Both the position numbers and the translations under genes were made by a program. Shown here in pieces: positions 23,407-33,115 of a stretch of 64,000 nt of DNA. This DNA comes from Aquarana catesbeiana. Taxonomy: Eukaryota; Chordata; Amphibia; Anura; Ranidae. The stretch covers positions 213,776,720-213,840,719 of the forward strand of contig NC_133334.1 of NCBI RefSeq assembly GCF_042186555.1, read 5' to 3'. Positions within the stretch are counted from its first letter, which is position 1, and the number at the start of each line of letters is the position of its first letter. Under the pieces are notes generated by a model that made no database searches, was not told the DNA's origin, and was given only the letters and a program-made list of their open reading frames with translations.

Positions 23407-24524
23407 ACAGAAACGTTTTTATTGAACAAATCAGCATTACAATACAAATTGAGTTGGTGCATTCAGTACAAAAACAATAAGGACAATAAAATCTCTACCA
23501 TCATCCGGTAGCCACTATTTATCAAACATTCCAGCTGTGCAGATGTGAGAAGTATCACCCAACAGCATAGCTTAATGCATTATAGTGTTATAAAATCTTA
23601 GGTAACTTTATGAAAGTAATCAGTATTCGATTAAACCTGAGCGGGGGGGGGGGGCCGGGAAGAAGCGGGGGGGGGGGGGCATCTACCCAAGAGGACCAGA
23701 TTTTATCAAATTTCCCTGGGCATTGCCTACTTTCATATGTCATTCTGTATAGAGGGAGTACCAAGTTCACCGCCCTTTTCCATGAGGCTAGAGTAGGAGG
23801 CTCTACCAGTTTCCATCTGAGTAAAATTTCACGTCTAGCATAATATAATGAGAAGGTAAGACACAATTTACTATACCTATCTCCCTCAACATCTTCGAAA
23901 TGGCTGAGTAATAATATTTGAGGATCAACTGGTACATTTAAACCTGTGACATTGCCCAGTGTGGAGGCCACTTCAGTCCAGAAAGGTCGGAGTTTGGGAC
24001 AGGACCAGACCATGTGCCAGAAGGTGCCCACCTCCTGCCCACATCTTTGGCAGTTGGGATCTCTTTGATGGTAAATGCGCGCCAATCTCTGTGGGGTGAA
24101 GTACGCTCTGTGTAGAAACTTAAATTGTACGAATCTATCTTATGCAGCGATCATGGAAGGTTTCCCCATCACACTGGAAATCAGGACCCGTTCAATGGAG
24201 TCAGGTTCCAAAGTGAGGGGGGCAGGGAAATGGGCTTCAAAAGCGTGCTTCAGCTGCCAGTACCTGAATTGAAAGGAGGACGGGATAGCAAACGATTGCC
24301 TCAGAGCCTGAAAAATCATAAGCCTACCGTCCTGAACTATATGTTTTAAGGTAAGGATTCCCTTCTTTGCCCACAAAGAGGGGTCCGGTATGCTATAAAA
24401 GTGAGGAAGCATAGGGTTACCCCAAAGGGGCATATGTGGTGAGATGTGATTAGGTTTTGCGTATTTCTTCCTAGCCTCCTGCCAGACCCTCACGGTGGTT
24501 CGCATTAGAGTTGTCATGGACGGA
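23407..24524 (-). mobile_element. L1-B: 5'-truncated L1 fragment in hAT-B
   Basis: Minus-strand L1 ORF2 C-terminal region: RVWQEARKKYAKPNH, then FQFRYWQLKHAFEAHF, RDPNCQRCGQEVGTFWHMVWSCPKL (a Cys/His cluster of the L1 C-terminus, about 24005-24065) and a 3' UTR ending AATAAAAACGTTTCTG. It is split by at least one frameshift. The target duplication taagcctttag(t/c)atta at 23391-23406 and 24525-24540 has one mismatch, giving a 16-bp TSD. Two long G-runs (23643-23654, 23669-23680) lie in its coding remnant. Confidence 0.85.
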
Positions 24525-24717
24525 TAAGCCTTTAGCATTAGCATTTTTGATTTCTCCCATAGACTTTTAAAGGGTGTTCCGCGGCTTTCGAATTTGCCGC
24601 GAAACACCCCAAATTGTTCCCTATTTGGCGAACGGGAGAACAGCCAATGTTCGAGTCGATCTCATGTTCGACCTGAACATAAAGCCCATCCCTACTCTGG
24701 ACCCTCCCCCCCATCGC

Positions 24718-25146
24718 CTAGTTTAAAAACCCCTCTAACTTTTTGCCCATCTTCATTCCCAGCTGATCTGCACCCTCCTTATTTAGGTGCAGTCCATCCC
24801 TTCTATAGTACTGGTTATCGACTGAGAAGTCAGCCCAGTCCTCCAGGAACCCAAACCCCTCCTTACTACACCAGATCTTCAGCCACTTGTTTACTTCCCT
24901 AATCTCCCTCTGCCTTTCTTTTGTGGCTCGATGTACCGGTAGTACTCCTGAGAATACTACCTTGGAGGTCCTTTTCCTCAATTTAGCTCCCAAGTCCCTA
25001 AAATCATTCTTTAGGACACTCCATCTGCCTCTGACTTTGTCATTGGTGCCAACGTGCACCATGACAGCTGGGTCTTCCCCAGCCCCTCCCAGTAACTGTC
25101 CACCAGATCTGTGATGTGCCGAACCCGAGCGCCCGGTAGACAACAT
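24718..25146 (-). pseudogene. CR1 LINE ORF1: SGNH-type esterase domain
   Basis: Minus-strand open frame with the esterase signature found in ORF1 of many CR1 elements: VMVHVGTNDKVRG (the GTND block) and DGLHLNKEGADQLG (the D..H catalytic block), ending in a stop just before the hAT-B insertion. The GDS block near the N-terminus is not seen in this frame, and upstream coding is shifted near 25100-25160. It belongs to the same CR1 as the ORF2 pieces. Confidence 0.85.
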
Positions 25147-25199
25147 GCTGTTCGGCGCTTCAGGTCTTTGTTACAGATTGGCCATATGGTCAGTTTACC

Positions 25200-26170
25200 T
25201 GTCTCAGCCCTTTCTGACTAATTAATTTAGTCACACGTATATATATATATATATATATTTCTTTCAATGCAGCATGTGGGTGCTTTAATGGTGAGGAGCT
25301 GATGATACCACTAATCTTGTGATGAACGCATAACTAGCCGCCTGCTCTGACATACTTGATAAATCAACATATTACACACTGGATTGATAGATAGTTAAAC
25401 AAGGTAATTATACCCATTGAATGTAGCTTTACCTATATATAGACATATGTTATAAACTTCTTTACATATGTATACACCTGTTGGAAATGTATATCCCCCA
25501 GGTGATGCATTTAATCTGGGAAATACATTCCTTCAGCATAAAGCACAGGATTTGCATCAGTGCATAGGATATCCTTACAAAAATAATAAAAAAGCTGAAG
25601 GAAATTCATCTCTAGATATTATATATATCATACGCACATTTGTGTCTCCTCCCACCCTTGCATGTCTAATTAAGTATGACCTCTTGTAGACAGAGTTGGA
25701 CTCTCTGTCCACTTTCTGGATGGTGGACCACCGTGAACATATCCCAATGGGTTGTGACGTTTTGTCTTTCTGCTCTGGCTATTTAAATATTTCTCGTATC
25801 TAAGGTAGGACCCTTTGTTATTTTTGAATTGCTGCATATACAGGCTCTTTATTTCCAATGATGATGATGTCAATATTGCTAATATTCTGTATTAACATGT
25901 TATAGGTGTCTGTATACCCCTGAAAAAGATCGTATACAAAATTATGAATGAAACACATTGGGGTTACTCTAAACAGTAATATCCACAGATATACCATATG
26001 TGGATTTCTTTTTGTAAAATGTTATATAGACATCTAATATGTCTATTTTTGTGTACACCAGAGCTCTTGTTGTTGTTCCTCCTTTTCCATATGTTCCCAT
26101 TCCCATCCCCATTTCCTTTTTGTTATTGCTACTTTTATTGATGCAATTTTACTCATTGATAATAAAAACA
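25200..26170 (+). mobile_element. Penelope-like noncoding DNA (tentative)
   Basis: AT-rich, gene-free sequence between CR1 and L1-A. A decayed hammerhead-like motif (25912-25967) is the main reason to call it Penelope-like. Contains a short (ta)n at about 25238-25258. Boundaries are not defined by any TSD I could find. Confidence 0.35.
25912..25967 (+). ncRNA. heavily decayed hammerhead motif
   Basis: CUGAAAA (25920-25926; G8 lost), GAA at 25950-25952, then ACACAU, exactly what ACGCGU becomes when both CpGs decay to CpA. The flanks gtatacccc and ggggttac still pair with one bulge. Not expected to cleave. Confidence 0.35.
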
Positions 26171-26700
26171 ATATTTTTATATAAAACAAGTATCTTTCAT
26201 TACTTGTAAGCTGTTTATAAGCCATTGGGAGTATCTTGCTTTTTGTGATACGATCAACTGCCTCTTGAGCTGCCATCCAAGCCTCCCTATTGGGACCAGA
26301 TGGGCTAGCAATGAACTTTGCCTCCAATTGGCACACCAGCTGTGCAGCCTGTTCTTTCTGTGCACTCACTTTTGTCTTAATGCTCATAACTTCAGTAATA
26401 AGGATGCCCCTTAAGAATGCTTTAAAAACATCACAAGCAGTGTTTAAATTGAGGTGGGCTTATTGGAGTTGCCAGAACTCTGAGATTTCAGCATCTATCC
26501 TATCATGAGAGGTAAATAGGTTCAGCCAGAAGGCACTTAGTTTCCACGGGCTCTCGGCAAAGTCGTAGCAGGTTTAGCATTCAAATATACCAATAAGGGG
26601 GAATGATCAGATACGCCCGTAACCAGATATCCTGTAGTAAGTGGGATGTTTAGGGTGTGCATAAACATAGATTGATTCTAGAGAGGGGAAAAAATGTGTT

Positions 26701-27490
26701 TTAACCACTTGCCGCCCGCCCACCATCAAATGAGGTGCCGTGCGGCTCTCCTTCTGGGTGGACATCATATGACGGCCTCCCAGAATGACCGCTCTTGCGC
26801 GCCCCTGGGGGCCCGCAGCACAGCAATCTTGGCTGTGCCGTCCTGCGGCTCTTTAACCATGTGATCAGCTGTGTCCAATCACAGCTGGTCACATGTAAAC
26901 ATGGAGATACTGGTAATTGGCGTTCCTCTCCTCACACTGTCAGAGTGTGAGGAGAGGAGAGCCGATCAGCGGCATCTCCTCACAGGGGACAGCTAGGTAT
27001 GTAATCAGGGCACTGATCATCAGTGCCCTGATTACAATTAAGTGTCCACCAGTGCCAGCAATGATTGCCCACCACTGCCAGCAATCAGTGCCAACCAGTG
27101 CCCACAATTGCCACCAATCTGTGCCCACAAGTGCCAGTAATCAGTGGCCATTAGTGATGCCAGTCAGTGCTGGCTATCATTGTTGCCTATCAATGCCCAT
27201 CACTGCTGCCTATCAGTGCTGCCTATCTATGCCGCAGATCTGTGCCCATCGGTGCCGCCTATCTGTGCCCACCAGTGCCGCCTATCTGTGCCCAGTGCCC
27301 ACCAGTGCCACCCATCAGTGCTCATCAGTGCCACCTGTCGGTGCCCATAAGTGCGGCATATTCGTGCCTCCTCATCAGTGCCCATCAGTGCTGCCTCATC
27401 AGCGCCCATCAGTGAAGGAGAAAAATTGCTTATTTACAAAATTTACTAAAGAAACTAAGAAAAACGTTTTTTTTTTCAACATTTTTGGTC
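26701..27490 (+). mobile_element. piggyBac-type end fragment
   Basis: Begins TTAA then CCACTTGCCGCCCGCCC, closely like the left end at 35342. It contains a perfect inverted stretch around 26929-26960 (ctcctcacactgtcagagtgtgaggag) and a minisatellite of the form 'cagtgcccatcagtgctgcc' (27040-27415). No right terminus or second TTAA is present where L1 coding resumes at about 27490, so it is truncated. Confidence 0.7.
27040..27415 (+). repeat. minisatellite, roughly 19-20 bp
   Basis: Degenerate units of cagtgcccatcagtgccgcc type, about 18 copies. The small Cys/Pro/Ser-rich frames it creates are not genes. Confidence 0.75.
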
Positions 27491-28224
27491 TTTTACGACC
27501 TGCCACTGGAGGGGGATGTTTGCCTAAGACAGGGTCCATAAAACAATTAAGGTCTCCCACTACAATTAGGGGTACCTCGGGGCTGCCCAACTGGTATGCC
27601 AAAAGAGTTCTCAATACATCAGAGTTAAAGGGAGGTGGTACATATAAAGCAGTGAGAATACACTTCAGTTGATACATTTTACATAACAGGATCACGTATC
27701 TCCCCTCAGAATCAATCAATTTATCAAACACTTGGAAATCCAAGGATCAATGTACCAGTACACTCACTCCCCTTGAATAAGAGGTGTGGGTAGAATGGTA
27801 TGAAGAATGTATATAGAATGGTTTCAAATACTTTTCTATAGGTATTTCCATACCGTGGTATACTAACATATACATCCCTTGTTCAGGCTACAAGAAATAT
27901 AGTTTGAATGTACAAGTCCATGTCACATATTTATATGAATGGGCGAGACTTATTTTATTTTATTTCTAATGTACGCCCATCCTTTGTTATGTGACATTAA
28001 CATTCCTTTTTATATATACAGGTTTTAGTAAGACCCTTTGTGTTGATACACAGGGCCGGATTTGCCACAAGGCCACCGAGGCCAGGCCTCGGGGCGGCAG
28101 TGGTATAGGGGCGGCGCCGCTCCTGCAGCGACTTCGCGGCCGCCCCCCCTTTCGTGCTGCCCATTAAAGTCTATTATGGGCTCCAGTGCCCATAGAAAAG
28201 ATGGCCGCGAGCCGACCACGCAAC

Positions 28225-28338
28225 TGCGCATGCGCCGTTCCGAAGTCGGCCGGGCTCGGGAAAGCTCGTAAGCACTCGGCCGGGCGGCGCATGCGCAGTA
28301 GCGTGATTGCGGCGCATGCGCAGTAGCGTGATTGCGCC
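28225..28338. promoter_or_regulatory. cluster of NRF1-like palindromes
   Basis: GCGCATGCGC occurs at 28226-28235, 28287-28296 and 28312-28321, the last two within a 25-bp direct repeat. This matches the core of the NRF1 consensus YGCGCAYGCGCR. The surrounding 300 bp is CpG-rich. Function is inferred from the motif only. Confidence 0.45.
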
Positions 28339-28469
28339 GCCCGGCGCCATTTTTAAAAAAATCGAGAGTAGCTAGTAATGTCAGCGGTGCGGAGGCGGGG
28401 GAGAGAGATGACATCTCTCATTGCCCGCACCGCTGTTCCGCCCTCCTCCTTCTGATAGCAGGCAGCATG

Positions 28470-30180
28470 GCAAGGGACATCCCAATCTGGTGGCAAGTGA
28501 CATCCCCATCTGGTGGCAGGGAGCATGGCAAGTGACATCCCCATCTGGTGGCAGGCATGGTGGCAAGTGACATCCCCATCTGGTGGCAGGCATGGTGGCA
28601 AGTGACATCCTCATCTGGTGGCAGGCATGGTGGCAAGTGACATCCCCATCTGGTAGCAGGCAGCGTGGCAAGTGACATCCCCATCTGGTGGCAGACAGCG
28701 TGGCAAGTGACATCCCCATCGTGGCAGGCAGCATGGCAAGTGACATCCCCATCTGGTGGCAGGCAGCGTGGCAAGTGACATCCCAAACGTGGCAGGCAGC
28801 GTGGCAAGTGACATCCCCATCTGGTGGCAGGCAGCGTGGCAAGTGACATCCCCATCTGGTGGCAGGCAGCGTGGCAAGTGACATCCCCATCTGGCGGCAG
28901 GCAGCGTGGCAAGTGACATCCCCATCTGGTGGCAGGCAGCGTGGCAATTGACATCCCCATCTGGTGGCAGGCAGCGTGGCAAGTGACATCTCCATCTGGT
29001 GGCAGGCAGCGTGGCAAGTGACATCCCCATCTGGTGGCAGGCAGCGTGGCAAGTGACATCCCCATCTGGTGGCAGGCAGCGTGGCAAGTGACATCCCCAT
29101 CTGGTGGCAGGCATAGTGGCAAGTGACATCCCCATCTGGTGGCAGGCAGCGTGGCAAGTGACATCCCCATCTGGTGGCAGGCAGCGTGGCAAGTGACATC
29201 CCCATCTGGTGGCAGGCAGCGTGGCAATTGACATCCCCATCTGGTGGCAGGCAGCGTGGCAAGTGACATCTCCATCTGGTGGCAGGCAGCGTGGCAAGTG
29301 ACATCCCCATCTGGTGGCAGGCAGCGTGGCACGTGACATCCCCATCTGGTAGCAGGCAGCGTGGCAAGTGACATCCCCATCTGGTGGCAGACAGCGTGGC
29401 AAGTGACATCCCCATCGTGGCAGGCAGCATGGCAAGTGACATCCCCATCTGGTGGCAGGCAGCGTGGCAAGTGACATCCCCATCGTGGCAGGCAGCGTGG
29501 CAAGTGACATCCCCATCTGGTGGCAGGCAGCGTGGCAAGTGACATCCCCATCTGGTGGCAGGCAGCGTGGCAAGTGACATCCCCATCTGGTGGCAGGGAG
29601 CGTGGCAAGTGACATCCCCATCTGGTGGCAGGCAGCGTGGCAATTTACTTCCCCATCTGGTGGCAGGCAGCGTGGCAAGTGACATCTCCATCTGGTGGCA
29701 GGCAGCGTGGCAAGTGACATCCCCATCTGGTGGCAGGCAGCGTGGCAAGTGACATCCCCATCTGGTGGCAGGCAGCGTGGCAAGTGACATCCCCATCTGG
29801 TGGCAGGCATAGTGGCAAGTGACATCCCCATCTGGTGGCAGGCAGCGTGGCAAGTGACATCCCCATCTGGTGGCAGGCAGCGTGGCAAGTGACATCCCCA
29901 TCTGGTGGCAGGCAGCGTGGCAATTGACATCCCCATCTGGTGGCAGGCAGCGTGGCAAGTGACATCTCCATCTGGTGGCAGGCAGCGTGGCAAGTGACAT
30001 CCCCATCTGGTGGCAGGCAGCGTGGCAAGTGACATCCCCATCTGGTGGCAGGCAGCGTGGCAAGTGACATCCCCATCTGGTGGCAGGCATAGTGGCAAGT
30101 GACATCCCCATCTGGTGGCAGGCATAGTGGCAAGTGACATCCCCATCTGGTGGCAGGCATAGTGGCAAGTGACAAGAGAT
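28470..30180 (-). repeat. 35-bp satellite in hAT-C with 696-bp higher-order unit
   Basis: About 48 copies of ctggtggcaggcagcgtggc... (35 bp). Since 35 is not a multiple of 3, a stop-free unit leaves all three minus frames open (up to 609 codons), cycling every 105 bp. Marker variants repeat at exactly 696 bp: tggtagcagg at 28651 and 29347; the truncated unit gtggcaggcagcatgg at 28721 and 29417; caattg-type at 28945 and 29641, and at 29225 and 29921. So a block of about 20 units was duplicated as a whole. Confidence 0.9.
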
Positions 30181-30948
30181 GGTGGCAAGTGACACGCTCA
30201 GGGCTCCCAATGATTCTGCATTATGGTGAGTTGAACTATTTCAGTTTATATTACAATGTAATGATAGAAATAATGTGTTTCAATTATCCTGACACCATAA
30301 CAACCATGGTGCCGGGGATGATTGAAGCACTAACACCAGCCATTGCCTTGAAAATTTGCCTGTGAAAAATCCTTACCCCTCACGCGCTTACCCTGAAGTA
30401 TTTTTAGTCTGTACAATTAAAGCCAGTTATTTTCAGTGTTCTCGTGTATGGAGATATGTTTTTAATCGATCTATTGTAGAAGTCATCGATAAAAAACGTG
30501 GTGTGTGTGGGGGGGGGGGCATTGAAGGACCCGGCCTTGGGGCGGCAAAGGGAGTAAATCCGGGCCTGTTGATACACATAATTAGCGTTAATGCTGTAAA
30601 CTTCTATTTCCTCCCTTGTGTGTTCCATCCATCCTCCGTCTATAACGAGGTTTGAAAGACAGCGTCGTGATGTCACAACGCTGTTTTGTTCAACGTCACG
30701 CCGCCAGTCCACATTGATAGAATCGGACGTGCGCCTTCAGAGCGAGGCTTGGAACGCGGGATGTTGCCATGACGCTGCACACCCATGCGTTATAGCACAT
30801 CCACCCAAGCGAGGCGTGCAACGCACGCGGTCAGTGCCATTTTACATACACCCGGAAGTCGTTCCTTTCTAACGATGCTGCCAATTGGAGCCACGCTTTA
30901 ACATGGGGGTCACTTATTATAAAGGGCAGTGTATACAGTGGTGAGGTA

Positions 30949-30984
30949 CCCCAGATGATGTCCGGTAGGACGAAACGCATCGGG
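30949..30984 (+). ncRNA. hammerhead ribozyme motif, partly decayed
   Basis: CAGAUGA (30952-30958; canonical CUGAUGA with U4 changed to A), stem II GUCC/GGAC with a GGUA loop (30960-30971), GAA, then ACGCAU (30975-30980), one transition from the usual ACGCGU, and C17 at 30981. Stem I is short (CCC/GGG). Lies in PLE-3. Confidence 0.5.
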
Positions 30985-31375
30985 ACGGATTGCTGACACC
31001 ACTGACACTGCCATATCATCTAAGTACTTAGCGCTATTTTTATTCTTCATAAATGTGAGTTTTTTACCTTCAATAAATATGCTTTAAGCTTTTTATGCAG
31101 TATTACGGTATGTGCTCTCACATTTTTGTCCACATATACTTTGGATATCTGACTGGATTTGTCCTCCTTGCCATATATACTTCTTACAAGCATCCGGGTC
31201 ACCTTGAGAAGTGCCTTTCACAATAGATATCTTCAAGGATCCTCACCTTTATAAGCCTGATTGACACAGTGGGTGTATACCCATCTGTGTCCAATCGTTC
31301 CGGTAAGCCCCCCTCTAAGAACGGTGGTGGATCTTCTATCAACACTATATTACTTCTCTACATTTCCTGGTGCTA

Positions 31376-31936
31376 TATACTGTATTTATTGGCGTATAAC
31401 ACTCACTTTTTCACCATGAAAATTGGGTGCAAATAGCGTGTGCGTTTTATACGCCAATACTTCAATTTTAGCTGCCTTGGAGGGGACAGGGAAGGGGGCA
31501 GGACGAGCGGCGTCAGATTACATACAGTGAGAAACTCCTGTTTACTTGGTGGCCTCTATAATAGGAAGTCCCATCTCCTGGGCCGCCATTGGACCACTGT
31601 TCTGTCTATCATAGGAGATTCTCACTGTATGTAATCTGTCGGCGCTTATCCCACCCCTGTCCCTATCCCCTCTAGGCTGCAGATGGGCATCAATCAGGCT
31701 GCACTGATGGCAATGGTGAGGCTGCTGCATTGATGTGGACTGATGAGGCTGCATTGATGGCACTTGTGAGGCTGCAGATGGGCATTGATCAGGCTACATT
31801 GAAGGCAATGGTGAGGCTGCAGATGGGCACTGACCCTTATTTTGCTTCAAAGTTCCTTACTTACTTAAAAGTTTTTTTCCTGAAACTTCCCTCTGAAAAT
31901 GAATGTGCGTGTTATACGCCTGTGCTATACGGTATA
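31376..31936. mobile_element. MITE with TA-flanked inverted ends
   Basis: Left TACTGTATTTATTGGCGTAT; right end is its near-inverse (ATACGCCTGTGCTATACGGTA). Apparent TA duplications, suggestive of a Tc1/mariner-type MITE. Inside, 31505-31535 and 31614-31645 form a stem (agattacatacagtgaga and its complement) extended by a purine/pyrimidine pairing. Small ggctgcagatgggca repeats lie near 31675-31830. Confidence 0.6.
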
Positions 31937-32268
31937 TATTTTTAGGATCTCTTCACGGACTTATTTTTAGAACACCAACCAATAGTGTGTCACAAAATAT
32001 TTTCTGAGTGTTATGGACACAATGTATATCACTTAGTATGCCTATTATTATGATATTGCATACCTATTGAATTTATGTACCAACATATATCACTCATTGT
32101 ATGATATGAATTAATATCATTCAGTACCCACTTCACTTCTTAGCGCTGCACCTCCCTTTACACAATTTTATTTATAGGTTTAGATCACTTGTTTGTGCTA
32201 GCTGCTCACATTTTCATGACAGCGCGATATTCACATTTATACTTTTTACACATTGGGTAGAATGGTAT

Positions 32269-32441
32269 GCCCATCCCACCCATGAAAAGTTTACACAAGA
32301 TACAGTCTCTGGAACCAGACAAGTTTCCTGAAGGGCATATATAGCAGATGAGTACTTTCTAATGATGGTGGACACCATGGTGCGCTTAAAAGGGTTCTGA
32401 AGCCCCCTAATGTTCCAAGATAATATAGGGACAGTGTTCAT
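32269..32441 (-). pseudogene. L1-A ORF2: endonuclease N-terminus
   Basis: Starts MNTVPILSWNIRGLQNPFKR (the N-terminal Asn motif of the L1 EN), followed by YALQETCL (catalytic Glu) and WAYHST, where PLE-3 interrupts. The same frame continues at 27787. An open frame extends upstream of the Met but lacks EN character. Confidence 0.85.
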
Positions 32442-33115
32442 CTGAATGCAATAAGTTGATAAATGTAGGGTAAAAAATAACCCGAGCCATGTGTGCCCGG
32501 AGCAATTCACATTCCTGCTCAGCCCAGCATAAAAGACCTGAATGTTGAACAACATATTGAGTACAGCGCGGTGCATAGGTGTCAATTCTTAGCCACACAT
32601 TTAATTCCCATTGGTGTGAACTGAAATAAAAAAATCTGGAATCAAAACAGCATTGTGATCGAACAGTAAAGAAAAACATCAAATAAAGAACATAGGTGTC
32701 ACCATCTCTTTGTGGAGAGAAATGCAATCGCTGGCCAGCGATAATTGACCCCACCGGTCGACAGGTAGATGAGGTGAAACCACAGAAAAAAATTGTTAAC
32801 TGAACAAAGAAAAGAAACATAGGGTTGCTCCGAGCAGCCCAACTTGTTATCCTCAGGGGAAATCATCTAGTTCCTTTTTTGAACTTGTGGATGACAAATG
32901 TTAAAAATAAACCAATATTTTCTATTAAACCCACTTGCTCTCAGCACTTCAGAGGGAGAAAATCTCTTCTTCCCAGCCGAACTGTCGGAATCCTCAAAAA
33001 AAGTAGTGGAAAGTCGTTATTTTTTTCCACTTCACTACCGGATCCAGTGGGATGCAGTGTTAGTCCTCCTCTGCCGCAGCTCTTCTGGCTTGTTGAAGAA
33101 CATTTTCGTTGGCAT
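32442..33115 (-). other. L1-A inter-ORF region
   Basis: Gene-free sequence between the ORF1 stop and the ORF2 start. It is unusually long (about 670 bp) for an L1 inter-ORF spacer and might contain another degraded insertion that I could not delimit. Confidence 0.4.

Larger units (their letters stand above)
21100..24694. mobile_element. hAT-B: foldback non-autonomous hAT
   Basis: TAGGGATGAGCC at the left and GCCCATCCCTA at the right, with a perfect 8-bp TSD ctctggac at 21092-21099 and 24695-24702. No transposase. The interior is a giant inverted repeat (arms about 0.95 kb) around a pyrimidine-rich loop, with an L1 inserted in the right arm. Terminal and left subterminal sequence match hAT-A (2710-3240), so the hAT-A transposase is a plausible mobiliser. 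It is inserted between ORF1 and ORF2 of the CR1. Confidence 0.9.
26171..27787 (-). pseudogene. L1-A ORF2: endonuclease C-terminal part and linker
   Basis: Minus strand. From 27787: SYSRGVSVLVH-like reading, GRYVILLCKMYQLKCILTAL, LIVVGDLNCFMD (the GDxN catalytic box, about 27540), then the piggyBac fragment at 26701-27490. After it come the SDHFPL-like region with stops (about 26600), FLRGILITEVMSIKTKVSAQ and EAWMAAQEAVDR, the linker between EN and RT. No RT follows, so ORF2 is truncated near 26170. The EN N-terminus lies at 32269-32441, beyond PLE-3. Confidence 0.8.
28051..30568. mobile_element. hAT-C: non-autonomous hAT with internal satellite
   Basis: CAGGGCCGGATTTGCC at the left, and AAATCCGGGCCTG at the right, its near-inverse. 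Perfect 8-bp TSD ttgataca at 28043-28050 and 30569-30576. The interior is a GC-rich left part (28080-28440), a 1.7 kb 35-bp satellite and a short right part. No transposase. Confidence 0.95.
27802..32254 (+). mobile_element. PLE-3: Penelope-like insertion in L1-A, noncoding
   Basis: Defined by a perfect 14-bp TSD gggtagaatggtat at 27788-27801 and 32255-32268; the L1 coding sense continues across it. Minus nested hAT-C and the MITE, about 1.4 kb remains, with no ORF. It is called Penelope-like from the hammerhead-like motif at 30949-30984, the cttagcgct motif (31027, 32139) shared with PLE-2, and the long TSD. Probably a solo or truncated pLTR. Confidence 0.65.

Noticed and set aside
24718..25146. 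Stand-alone host esterase or PAF-acetylhydrolase-like gene
   Set aside because: Sits directly upstream of CR1 endonuclease coding on the same strand across hAT-B; SGNH domains are normal in CR1 ORF1.
28381..30210. Very long Cys/His/Pro-rich open frames (up to 609 codons) on the minus strand
   Set aside because: All three minus frames are open at once because the 35-bp unit lacks stops; this is a satellite, not a zinc-finger gene.
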